Positions 1-7,469 of a DNA stretch of 11,345 bases are shown here, piece by piece. The notes beneath the pieces are model-generated. The model did no database searches, was not told the origin of the DNA, and worked only from the letters and a program-made list of their open reading frames with translations. The stretch lies in contig WELB01000030.1 in assembly GCA_009602725.1 (NCBI GenBank), positions 264,304 to 275,648 of the forward strand. Reading direction: 5' to 3'. The position numbers and the translations under genes are program-made. Each line of letters starts with the position of its first letter. Positions within the stretch are counted from its first letter, which is position 1. The stretch is from Spirogloea muscicola. Its lineage: Eukaryota; Streptophyta; Zygnematophyceae; Spirogloeales; Spirogloeaceae.

Positions 1-39
1 TCCCGTCTCCCAGCCGGCCACTGGCTTCCTTTTTGAAGA

Positions 40-266
40 GAAGGGCTCGCCCATTGAGGATAGGGGCTGGAACAACCAGCCCGAAAAAGAATGAACAGAG
101 TACGAGAAGGGGGCCAGGGGAAGCGCTAAGTAACAGAAACAAAGCTGCTACGAGACACTCAGTAACCCCTGCTAAGCAGCCGCAGATCAGAGATGCTGGG
201 CTCCTGGAAGTGGGTCCCCTGGCCAGAGCCAGAGCCAGAGGGCCAGCAAAGCCAGCCCAGAAAGAA
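40..266 (+). repeat. Dispersed hairpin repeat, copy A
   Basis: This copy opens with GGGCTCGCCC (43-52), followed by a GAGGATA block. Next comes a small hairpin with stem GGGCTGG at 64-70, a 5-base loop, and CCAGCCC at 76-82. An A-rich tail, a segment ending in AAGCGCTAAG (121-130), and a block 155-220 ending in GTGGGTCCCCT follow. The same order of blocks recurs at 4257-4552, and the right half recurs at 605-730. No coding capacity, target-site duplication or terminal inverted repeat is evident, and I cannot name the family. A non-autonomous element or SINE-like repeat is possible, but I see no clear pol III A/B boxes. Confidence 0.7.
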
Positions 267-354
267 TGGACAATGTCAAAAGCCAAAAAACACAAAAACA
301 ATAAACACACAGCTAGGCAGCTAGATTAGAAGACACGACGAAATCACAGGAAGC

Positions 355-623
355 TCAATACCCCCGGGTGAGCAACATCAGGTCGGAGTAGCTCGACGCA
401 GGAAATGATGCATCCAGACGCGACCCAGAAGCAGCCGCGATAGCGCGGCCCGCACGCGAGTGGACGGCATAGGCGAGGGAGCGTTGGAGGGACACGGAGA
501 GCCGCATCCGGAAGACCTGGGCCAGGGAGCCGGCCGCGTTGAAGCCGGGCAGCCCCCCTGGCAGACCCGGCCGCCGCTCGATGGCCTGCCGGGCAAGCCG
601 CTGGAGGAGGTCCAGAGGAAGCG
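355..623 (-). CDS. Exon-like ORF, unidentified (possible 3' exon or remnant)
   Basis: On the minus strand an 89-codon open frame runs to a TGA at 357-355. Its third codon positions are strongly G/C, unlike the flanking repeat DNA, which suggests real or formerly real coding sequence. A pyrimidine-rich tract ending in TTAG (AG at 625-624) lies directly in front and would make a good splice acceptor in phase 1. The tract and the acceptor both lie inside repeat copy C. The protein is rich in Arg, Leu, Ala and Ser, carries an SLQRSLAYAVHSRAGRAI stretch, and ends in LMLLTRGY. I do not recognise a family. No upstream exons could be joined with confidence, so this may be a last exon, an exonised repeat boundary, or a gene fragment carried with the repeat. 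Confidence 0.3.
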
Positions 624-780
624 CTAAGAAAACAAAGCACACAAATAAAGAAAGCAGCTGCAAATCACTCAGTAACCCCTGCTAAGCAGCCGCAAATCAG
701 AGAGGCTAGGGTCCTGAAAGTGGGTCCCCTTCCTTTTTGGGCTGGCTTTGCCAGCCACTCTTCTCTATGGGCGAGCACTT
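605..780. repeat. Dispersed hairpin repeat, copy C, rearranged
   Basis: Bases 612-730 match the right half of copy A and copy B: CCAGAGGAAGCGCTAAGAAA, an A-rich tract with AAAGAAAGCAGCT, and then a block matching 155-220 with about seven mismatches over 66 bases. Immediately after GTGGGTCCCCT the sequence switches orientation. Bases 733-778, read on the minus strand, resemble the left end of copy B (CTCGCCCATAGAGA, then the hairpin, then CCCAAAAAGGA). The hairpin here is GGCTGGC (740-746), a TTT loop, and GCCAGCC (750-756). The copy is therefore a head-to-tail fusion of one direct and one inverted piece. Confidence 0.6.
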
Positions 781-904
781 AGTCTTCCGTGGCGGTGCTC
801 CGGCTTCCCAGGTCATGGTTGGCCAGCCCAGCGGAAGAAGTGAAGTGGCCAGAAAAAGCGCCAAAGCGCACAGCGACTCAAGTGGCCGCTGAGCAAAACC
901 AGCT

Positions 905-1345
905 CTCCCCATTTACGGCAGTGGCTGTGCGAGGCCAGCCCAGAGAAATTCACAATGTCTGATTTCAGGGGCCAGGTTAGGCTGTCGGACCTGTGCGCGC
1001 TCACTCGTGGGTACTGAAGCCCCCCTTGTACTGAAGTCCCCCTTCAGCCTGCTTTCGCACTGCTAGCTTAGCCCCCATTAGCCTAGAGAGAAAGACGCTT
1101 CCAGGACAGGGCGGTGCAGGGCATTAGCATTAGGCATTAGCATAGAGCTTCGCTTTGTCAGGCCCAAGACTTTGCACTAGCTTTTGCTTGAACAGTGTAT
1201 TGGCTTGATCCGGCCTCTCGCATAAGTAGCGCACCGCGTGCCTTCTCTCAGCGGTGCCTAAAATCGCAGGAAAGGTCTGTGACGCTTGAAGAAAAAGGTC
1301 TTCCCACGAGGGGGCAATGGCTGTGTAAGGCTAGCCAAGTCATTT
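905..1345. repeat. Short tandem duplications and weak hairpin relics
   Basis: No gene is visible here. A 17-base unit starting GTACTGAAG occurs twice in tandem (1011-1027 and 1028-1044) with one mismatch. A GCATTAGCATTAG-type unit is doubled at 1121-1145. Two weaker relatives of the dispersed hairpin motif occur: GGCTG..CAGCC around 923-941 and GGCTG..TAGCC around 1319-1337. Both are followed by an A-containing stretch, as in the better copies. Confidence 0.4.
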
Positions 1346-1469
1346 GGTGCCGAGTTGCCTTTACCAGGTTGGAAGCACTAATTTCAACTTGCTAAATGAG
1401 GCTGAGCTATGCTGTGTACTCCGTTGTCTCACCCTTTTGCTCGTTTGACACGGCCGCCTTCATCGGTGA

Positions 1470-1958
1470 TTGCTCAGTCACCTCTACTTATCGATGTGCA
1501 GCTGTTACTCTCACCATCGATTTGCTAGCTTGTGTCAAAGGAAACCTCCACATGCGCCCCAGTTGGAGCAAGCTGATACAAGCAGTAAATTGAGTCACTA
1601 CGTACTTCCTTTGCCAGAGGAGGCATTAACACTCGCACTTACTGTGTCCCCCTCAAGCAGCAGTGACACTTCGCCTATGGTGGTAACTCTAACAGTGTCC
1701 AATGCCCTGACGTACGGGGCTGGCATTTTCTGTGTGAGCAAGTTCAGCGGCCCAAACAACCTGCACCTTCCTCAGCCCAGAGGGTTGAAGCACATGACGA
1801 CTGCTGAACAGGCCAGCCACAGCACCACTGCTCTACACTGCGGAACTTCACTGCATCAGCGTGTCGAGCACGCAACATTGGTGGCACGTGCAGATGGGCT
1901 TTATATATTGACAGTCAGCGGTACACATGTACATAAATTACCAGCCTTTTGTAGCTAA
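1470..1958 (+). CDS. Unassigned ORF, possible exon
   Basis: This is a continuous frame of 162 codons from ATG to TAA, one of the two longest open frames of the window outside the recognised genes and their shadows. The first third is unremarkable. A pyrimidine-rich CTTCCTTTGCCAG ending at 1617 could be a splice acceptor, which would make 1618-1958 the real exon. The protein from there alternates small beta-prone blocks (LTLALTVSP, MVVTLTVSNAL, GAGIFCVSKF) with a Ser/Thr/His-rich middle and a final LYILTVSGT block. This faintly resembles a beta-sandwich repeat of secreted protist proteins; that is a guess from the pattern and no family is recognised. No clear signal peptide or upstream exon was found. 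Chance openness cannot be excluded. Confidence 0.25.
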   Translation: MLSHLYLSMCSCYSHHRFASLCQRKPPHAPQLEQADTSSKLSHYVLPLPEEALTLALTVSPSSSSDTSPMVVTLTVSNALTYGAGIFCVSKFSGPNNLHLPQPRGLKHMTTAEQASHSTTALHCGTSLHQRVEHATLVARADGLYILTVSGTHVHKLPAFCS

Positions 1959-2097
1959 GGCCATTACCTACTTGCGGAAACAGCCTCCTACTTAGTAACA
2001 TGAATGCACTCACACAACCCTTGATATCTTCAGGCTACCTTCGTCAATCAGTCAGGCCATGAGCCATCAGCTATGAGACAGGCCACAGTTTAGCAAT

Positions 2098-3876
2098 CTA
2101 TTGACCGGGGGCGAAGTTGGTGGCATAAGCCCAGGCATTGTTGACGGAGGGGTTCTCAAGGTGGTCAATCAGGTTCTCAAGGGGGCCCTTGCCAGTGACA
2201 ATAGCCTGCCAAGCCAACAAAGCATTCCACCTGGTCAATACTGAGCGCCCGCAAATTGCTTACAAACTCCTAAGATATAGTTCCTGCCATGGCAGGCAGT
2301 GCACCTTCCAAGGCTGAGATGCTCTCTTGCAGGTGGCACTACTGCCTTGTCCTATTTTTGACAAGAAGATGCAGATGGCCAGATGTGAAGAACATGCCCA
2401 CCTGTACGAAGAAACCAAACATGGAGAACATGGCCAGGCGGCCGTTCTTGATTTCCTTGACCTTCAACTCAGCGAAGGTGTCGGGGTCATCAGCAAAGCC
2501 CAGGGGGTCAAAGAACTGGCCACCTGGGTAGGTATCACCACCCTCACCAACACCAGGAAGCCCGTTCACACGGTAGGCCTCTGCACCACCCATCAGAACG
2601 ACCTGCATTGCAACGAAACATGACAATTTGGCAACTGCAAACAAAGTGCCCATAGCACATAGAGACCACTGAAGATATTATTCTTGCATAGAGGCTTGCC
2701 CTGGCGCGGCCTCCTCCCCCAATCAAAGCAAAAAGAACTTCCTCCAACAAACGCAAAGAGACCATGTTGCATGCATTACTGGGATGTGTGCAGATTATGC
2801 CTGTTGCCTAGTCAGGCAGACGTCTTTAACAAGGAGATGCCACTACTATGCCACCTTACCTCCACAGCGAGAGTGAGGAGGATGGACTGTGCGTGGATAA
2901 GGAGGGGGTTGCCGAGGTAGTTGAGCCCGTCGTCAGCGAAAATCTGAGCGCCAGCCTTCCACCACACGGGCTCTCCGAATTTGACACCAACCCAGGTGCT
3001 CAGGAGCTCCGGGAAGATGCAGCCCAGGGCTCCAAGCATGGCCCAACGTGCATGAATGAGCTGCACTCAGATTTGCATCAGCTTGCTCAAGGAGTGAGCA
3101 TGTGTATATCCCACGCTGGACTCAAGATCTACCTTGGTAAAGCAACAATCAATTGCTATAGCAAGCCTAAGCATGTCTGCACGCCTGTGTCAGGTGACGA
3201 TTCCGTCAAAGTTGCCGGGAGCTATCCTCGAGCCCTATCTGTATGGGGAGATGGCAGAGAATCGCAACCATGTGGCACAGAGGCTGCTAGGAGCGTCGTT
3301 GAGACAATGCATACCTCAAGCTCACGGTTCCTGGCAAAGGACTCAGGGTCGGCGGACAGGCCGGCGGTGTCCCAGCCGTAGTCGCCGGGAAACTCGCCCT
3401 TGAGGTAAGAAGGAGTCGCCTTGGAGAAGGGTCCGAGGAACTTGGGGCGATCAGGGCCATACTGGGACAGGTCCAGCTGGAGCAAAGAAACAGAGCACAA
3501 TGAGTTAGACGCAGTAGCATTGGGACACGCATGGCACCGACTCGAGCCCGGAGGCAGTCGGTGGCCGATCATGGAAGCAAGCCATGAGGCTGGCCATGAA
3601 CTGAGAATGCTTGCGCTCCAAGTGGAGCGCCCCGACTGCATTGGCAGGCCGACGACGTCGTCGGCTCTGACACTGGCCAGACCACTGCCTTGGACGACGG
3701 AGACGGGCATGAGAGGCCTTGCGCGGCTCGCTCACCATGGTAACGCGGGCCTGCGCCACGCCGACCTTGGCGCGGAGCGCGTTCTGCGCGGGCGCGGTGC
3801 CCGCCAGGAAGGCGGACCGCGGCGCAGCGGCGGCGGCTGCGCCGCGGACGGCCTGCATGGCGGCGGCGGCGGCCAT
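2098..3876 (-). CDS. LHCB: Chlorophyll a/b-binding protein, major LHCII type (Lhcb/LhcbM-like)
   Basis: This thylakoid antenna protein binds chlorophylls a and b and carotenoids and feeds energy mainly to photosystem II. Five exons join in phase 0: 3876-3736, 3476-3315, 3060-2860, 2602-2402, 2205-2098, giving 270 aa, close to the family norm. Donors are GTGAGC, GTATGC, GTAAGG and GTGGGC; every intron ends in CAG. Residues 1-47 form an Ala/Arg-rich plastid transit peptide. The start was chosen for its GCGCCATGG context; Met7 is an alternative. The mature part shows [18 protein letters not shown], helix B with ELIHARWAM (Glu, His, Arg ligands), helix [19 protein letters not shown], helix [19 protein letters not shown], and a C-terminal [13 protein letters not shown]. 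Two positions are unusual: the trimer motif WYxxxR begins with Gln (QYGPDR), and the helix C Gln ligand is Glu, as in CP26. The overall sequence is major-LHCII-like. A minor antenna (CP26-like) identity is the main alternative. Confidence 0.95.
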
Positions 3877-3975
3877 GGCGCGGCGGTGGTGGTAGCGGCG
3901 ACGGCGGAGCTGCTGGGGAACGCGAGATGAAGAAGAATATGGAAACCACGCACTTGCTCCCAAGCTCCCCGGCCA

Positions 3976-4009
3976 GGGGGGGGCTTGGCCAGGGGAGGGC
4001 GGGGGGGGG
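3976..4009 (+). other. G-run tract with quadruplex potential upstream of LHCB
   Basis: Four G runs of 8, 4, 3 and 9 bases (3976-3983, 3992-3995, 3997-3999, 4001-4009) lie between the LHCB start codon and its TATA-like box. Two copies of GGCCAGGGG overlap the first two runs. The G-rich strand is the template strand of LHCB, so the transcript, if it starts upstream, would be C-rich here. Confidence 0.5.
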
Positions 4010-4020
4010 CCTATGATCGA

Positions 4021-4028
4021 CTTTAATA
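4021..4028 (-). promoter_or_regulatory. TATA-like box of LHCB
   Basis: The minus strand reads TATTAAAG, 145 bases before the LHCB ATG. It is the best TATA-like match in the upstream region. A start site about 30 bases downstream would give a 5' leader of roughly 110 bases. A CCAAT sequence on the plus strand at 4134-4138 could belong to the same promoter. Both assignments rest on position and sequence only. Confidence 0.3.
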
Positions 4029-4256
4029 CGGCTACGACGTATGGTCGCTACGGGTACGGGTTTAACTTTCTGCCGGCGGTATTAAGCCACCGATCTGTCG
4101 TCCGCCCGGGCCGCCAGCGTGGCGGGTCGGCGGCCAATGGCGACAGGGCGACATCCGGAGCGCGTGGATAGTGGGCTCCTCGCACGCGGCGGTCGAGCAG
4201 TGGCCTCGGGGCAAGCCCGCGGCAGGGGCCCGCCATGGCTGCTCGCCGCTCTTCAG

Positions 4257-4552
4257 CAGAGAAGGGCTCGCCCATAGAGAAAGAAGAAAGGGCTCGCCCA
4301 TTGAGGATAGGGGCTGGACAAGCCAGCCCAAAAAAGAATGAACAAAGAACGAGAAGGGGGCCAGAGGAAGCCAGAGGAAGCGCTAAGAAACCAAAGCACA
4401 CAAAGAAAGAAAGCAGCTACAAATTACTCAGTCCATAGAGAAAGGGGCTCGCCCCTAGAGGATACGGGCTGGACAAGCCAGCCCAAATAAGAGAGAAAGC
4501 GCGCGGTGCGCATGACTTGGCTCCTGGAAGCGAGTCCCCTGACCAGGGCTTT
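4257..4552 (+). repeat. Dispersed hairpin repeat, copy B (fullest copy)
   Basis: This copy has three GGGCTCGCCC boxes (4264-4273, 4290-4299, and within 4444-4455) and two copies of the conserved hairpin. The hairpins are GGGCTGG-ACAAG-CCAGCCC at 4311-4329 and again at 4466-4484. Between them lie the A-rich segment, a small internal duplication of CCAGAGGAAG (from 4361), AGCGCTAAGAAA, and AAAGAAAGCAGCT. The end (GGCTCCTGGAAGCGAGTCCCCT) matches copy A. The doubled left end suggests nested insertion or unequal duplication of the unit. No protein-coding function is visible. Confidence 0.7.
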
Positions 4553-4556
4553 AGAG

Positions 4557-4588
4557 GAAGTGGCTCTCCCAAAGAAGTGGCTCTCCCA
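4557..4588 (+). repeat. Tandem 17-base duplication
   Basis: GAAGTGGCTCTCCCA occurs at 4557-4571 and exactly again at 4574-4588. A related GCAGCTCTCCCA occurs at 4810-4821 and an ACCAGCTCTCCCC near 899-911, so the motif travels with the hairpin repeat clusters. Confidence 0.55.
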
Positions 4589-4747
4589 TCCTACCGTGCA
4601 AGCTCAGAAGAAGAAGCGTGTCAATAAAGTGAAGAATGAAGTCTCGTTCAGTAGAGGGCGATGAACATAATTTGCCAGCTCAGAAAAAGGAAAGACAAGA
4701 GACGTGGCTCTTCTAAAGGGGCGTGTGTTGAGGAGGGTCAAGGGGGA

Positions 4748-4773
4748 CGAGGGCTGTGAAAAGCCAGCCCTCG
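4748..4773. repeat. Hairpin relic with 9-bp perfect stem
   Basis: CGAGGGCTG (4748-4756) pairs exactly with CAGCCCTCG (4765-4773) across an 8-base loop. The core GGGCTG..CAGCCC is the same as in the dispersed repeat hairpins. The surroundings no longer match the rest of the repeat. Confidence 0.45.
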
Positions 4774-4785
4774 AAAGTACCTTAT

Positions 4786-4826
4786 CCCTTTGGGAGCTTA
4801 AGAGAAGGAGCAGCTCTCCCAAAGGG
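4786..4826. repeat. 11-bp perfect inverted repeat
   Basis: CCCTTTGGGAG (4786-4796) is the exact reverse complement of CTCCCAAAGGG (4816-4826), with a 19-base loop. It would form a stable stem in DNA or RNA. No gene flanks it closely, and no function can be assigned. Confidence 0.5.
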
Positions 4827-4829
4827 GGC

Positions 4830-5378
4830 GAGGCTGTGATCCTTGGTGATCTCTTACTTCCTGCATGTTCTCTTGAGCTGGCATCACAGCCATTACCTTA
4901 CATTGATGAGCTGTTCATTTCCTGCACGGTATGCGCCTTCCAAATGGGACTATGGCTGTGATTATAAGGCCCAAAAACATGAACGGAGTCCCTCAGAAAG
5001 AAAGCAATATAATCCAGTAGGGGAGACGATGGCTGAAATAAGGCCAGCCACACAAGTCGTGGACAAGGTCCAGATGTGTCAGAAGCGTATACCAATCAGG
5101 AAAGCAACAGTGACCCTCTAAGATGCCGCTCTATGACCTGATTAGGAGCCGCAAGTAGAAAGACTGGCAGCCGGAAAGGAGTCGCCTCACATAGTGCGTG
5201 ACGCTGCGGCCAAACCACGGCCACCATGCAGATGCAAGGCATGAGCTGCAGGACGCTGCAGGACGCTTCGCATGCGGTACACAAGGGCCCAAGAGCCTCG
5301 ACAATGAAGTTGGGAGCAGATACAGAGTGATTGATGATTGTCATTGATAATAATAGGTGGACTAATGAATTTGGTCAA
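4830..5378. other. Intergenic stretch without recognisable gene
   Basis: Stop codons are frequent in all frames, and no ORF here looks like a conserved protein. A faint hairpin relative (GGCTG..CAGCC) lies at 5031-5047, and a 10-base unit GCTGCAGGAC is doubled at 5245-5264. Nothing else stands out. Confidence 0.4.
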
Positions 5379-5804
5379 TTAGATCAGGCACCCCTCGCGC
5401 ACCGTGACACCGCCGCCTGCAGGACAACAGCTTGGCCTGCATGCATGCGCCCGAGGGCCCTGCGCCGCGGCCGCCGCCGTCGACGCCATCGCCGTCGCCG
5501 CCAGCAGGACGGCCGCTATCTCCACGCTCCTCCCGTCGGGCGGCCTCTTGCGCCTCCCAGCCTCGACGGGCTCCGGCTCCGGCTCGCCGCTCCGCCCTGC
5601 CTTGGGCTCGCCGCCCTCGACCTGTCCCTTGCCCGAGTCGCGTGCCGCCAGTGCCGCTGCTCGACACAGTCTGCCTTCGGAGCTGCGCTCATGTTGCCTG
5701 AGATCCCTCACATCCAGGCCAGCTCGAGAGAAGCCCTCAGCCGGGCGCCCATGCGGGCTGCGCCGTTGGCCGCCACATAGTCGCTGGGCACAGTGCCTGC
5801 GCAC
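5379..5804 (-). CDS. GC-rich block open in several frames; possible minus-strand exon, unidentified
   Basis: This block is much richer in G+C than its flanks, with GCC/GTC runs around 5460-5520, and is open on both strands. The most protein-like reading is on the minus strand. It has a Gly/Glu/Pro/Lys-rich charged stretch (EGGEPKAGRSGEPEPEP), then a hydrophobic EIAAVLLAATAMASTAAAAA segment, ending in REGCLI before a TAA. GC-rich DNA contains few stop codons, so openness alone is weak evidence. No start, splice structure or family could be fixed. It may instead be a GC-rich leader or promoter region upstream of the SOUL-family gene. Confidence 0.15.
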   Translation of the reverse strand: MRRHCAQRLCGGQRRSPHGRPAEGFSRAGLDVRDLRQHERSSEGRLCRAAALAARDSGKGQVEGGEPKAGRSGEPEPEPVEAGRRKRPPDGRSVEIAAVLLAATAMASTAAAAAQGPRAHACRPSCCPAGGGVTVREGCLI

Positions 5805-5898
5805 TTGCCGTCACCAGCGAGTTGTACAGGACACGCCAGAGCAGATCTTGTGTCCTTTCCATTGCACAGTTGCTTGAGCGCGTGAAAGTACAGAATCC

Positions 5899-7469
5899 AT
5901 GGCGCTGCGGATGTCAGCACAACCTTCTTGCAGTTGGCTGACGATGCTGTTCGTCGTCGTAGCCGCCACCCTGCCTATGCTACTCTGCGCAGCCACTGGA
6001 CAGCATGTTCACATACCAAGAGGCGTGCGTGACGGAGGTACAACATCTTCTCTCTGATCATCGTCTATCTGAGTGAACATCAATCTAATGGACGTCACCG
6101 TTGCCTGAGGACCAATTCTTATTTCATCTTCCTTGAGACGCGGTTGCTGCTGTAGCAGGCAGCAAGCTGCTTTCCAGAAGACACGCACAGCAGTAATTCG
6201 CATGCAACCAAATTCATCTAATGTCTCTTGTTATATGTTATATGCGGTACATTTCGCAGCCTCCAGTAGTGCTCAGCCTGCCAGGACATGCGAGGAGCTG
6301 GAATGCCCTCCTTACAAAGTGGTGTGCAAGGAGTCCGATTTCGAAATCAGGCACTACCGTCAGAGCAGTTGGGTGGTGACCAAGCCAATGACGGAACTCT
6401 CTTATGTGCTTGCGGCAACCAGGGGCTTCCACAGGTTAGCAGTACGCTTGTTGACCAGGCACTTGACCTCCTATTGCGGATTTCTGTCTGGCTGAAGCTT
6501 GTGCTGCTGACTAGACTCGCCATCTCTTTTACTGTTGCCATTGGCAACTGCTTGCCCATGCATTGAGTTTGAGTGTTTGCTAGCATTCCCAGCATCTGAC
6601 TGCAAAGCCAGAGACTCAAGAGTCTATTCTGGCTGATGAGGCACGGGCCTCCCCTAATGGTCGAATGGTCTCTGCTGCTTTCTACCTCAGACTTTTTGAG
6701 TATGTGCAAGGAGCAAACAAAAACGGCACCAAGATTGGGATGACAGCCCCTGTCCTCACGGAAGTCACCGTGGGCGAGGGACCCTTTGATTCTCAGAGCT
6801 TCACTGTGGGCTTTTACCTACCTTACAAATACTCAGAGCATCCCCCCTTTCCCCTTGAGCAACAGGACCTGAAGGTAAAGAACCGGCAGCATTGGCACGT
6901 GATCATTGATTCCTTGCAGCTCTGTAATACCAACCAATTCTACTACCACTTGCCCTCACTGATCAGCCTTGCGGCACGAACTAAGATTCATCACAATCTG
7001 ACATGATGTCGCTTTGTTGACATGTATGCTTCACAAACTACCAGAGATGATCCAGTGTCATAATAGACAAGCCACAGGCAAGCACAAGAAAACATTTGGG
7101 CTGGCTCTGGTCAACGCCCCTATTCTTGCTTACTACCTTACTTGCTTCTTGCTTCAGGTCAGGAGGTACCATTCGCGCTGTGTGGCAGTCAGACGCTTCA
7201 ATGGCTTTGCTGTGGACCACAATGTGCCAGATCAGGCCTTGCGACTCCAGCTTAGTCTAGAAGGGACTCCGTGGGAGAATGCCACAACCAGCTGCGCACA
7301 CAGGTCTAAGAAGGGGGTGTGCCCAGCATACTCGGTTGCAGTCTACAATGCTCCGTTCACAATCAAGAATCGGGTAAATGAGATCTGGGCCGAGATACCA
7401 CATGAGGACTTTGAGCACAGTGGCTGCTGTTACATGGGCGCACCGTGTACCCTCAATAATCCTTTCTAG
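5899..7469 (+). CDS. Secreted SOUL/HBP heme-binding family protein
   Basis: SOUL/HBP proteins bind tetrapyrroles or act as heme carriers; the substrate here is unknown. Four exons join to 269 aa: 5899-6037, 6260-6434, 6691-6874, 7158-7469, with introns in phases 1, 2 and 0. Donors are GTACAA, GTTAGC and GTAAAG; acceptors are GCAG, TCAG and TCAG. The start gives a classical signal peptide: basic MALR, hydrophobic core LTMLFVVVAATLPMLLC, and a likely cut near residues 31-35. The family core follows: ECPPYKVV (61-68), FEIRHY, GFHRLFEYVQGANKNG (102-117), IGMTAPV (120-126), FTVGFYLPY, VRRFNGFAVD and YNAPF..NRVNEIW. The mature part has nine cysteines and sequons at Asn116 and Asn207, which fits secretion. 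The C-terminal tail after the domain is Cys-rich. Exon 1 is the least certain part; donor 6024 with acceptor 6266 is an in-frame alternative. Eyespot and plastid SOUL proteins are known in algae, but this N-terminus looks secretory. Confidence 0.88.

Noticed and set aside
2289-3403. Plus-strand ORFs opposite the LHCB exons
   Set aside because: They are antisense shadows of exons whose minus-strand translation is an unmistakable antenna protein.
3569-3963. Longer N-terminal reading of the LHCB gene starting at 3963 and reading through the first intron
   Set aside because: The upstream extension (GASAWFPYSSSS...) looks like translated leader. The read-through past 3736 ignores a GTGAGC donor and gives a non-antenna sequence; splicing restores the antenna protein.
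4048-4401. Minus-strand ORF across repeat copy B
   Set aside because: It is made of reverse-complemented repeat and GC-rich promoter-side sequence, with no conserved motif. Its openness follows from base composition.
3877-5898. Shared bidirectional promoter between LHCB and the SOUL gene
   Set aside because: The genes diverge, but the gap is about 2 kb and filled with repeats, so a common promoter is not supported.
5708-5996. Minus-strand ORFs opposite SOUL exon 1 (starting MAAQSSIGRV or MLTSAAPW)
   Set aside because: They overlap the plus-strand signal-peptide exon, which joins in frame to the conserved SOUL domain. They show no family likeness of their own.
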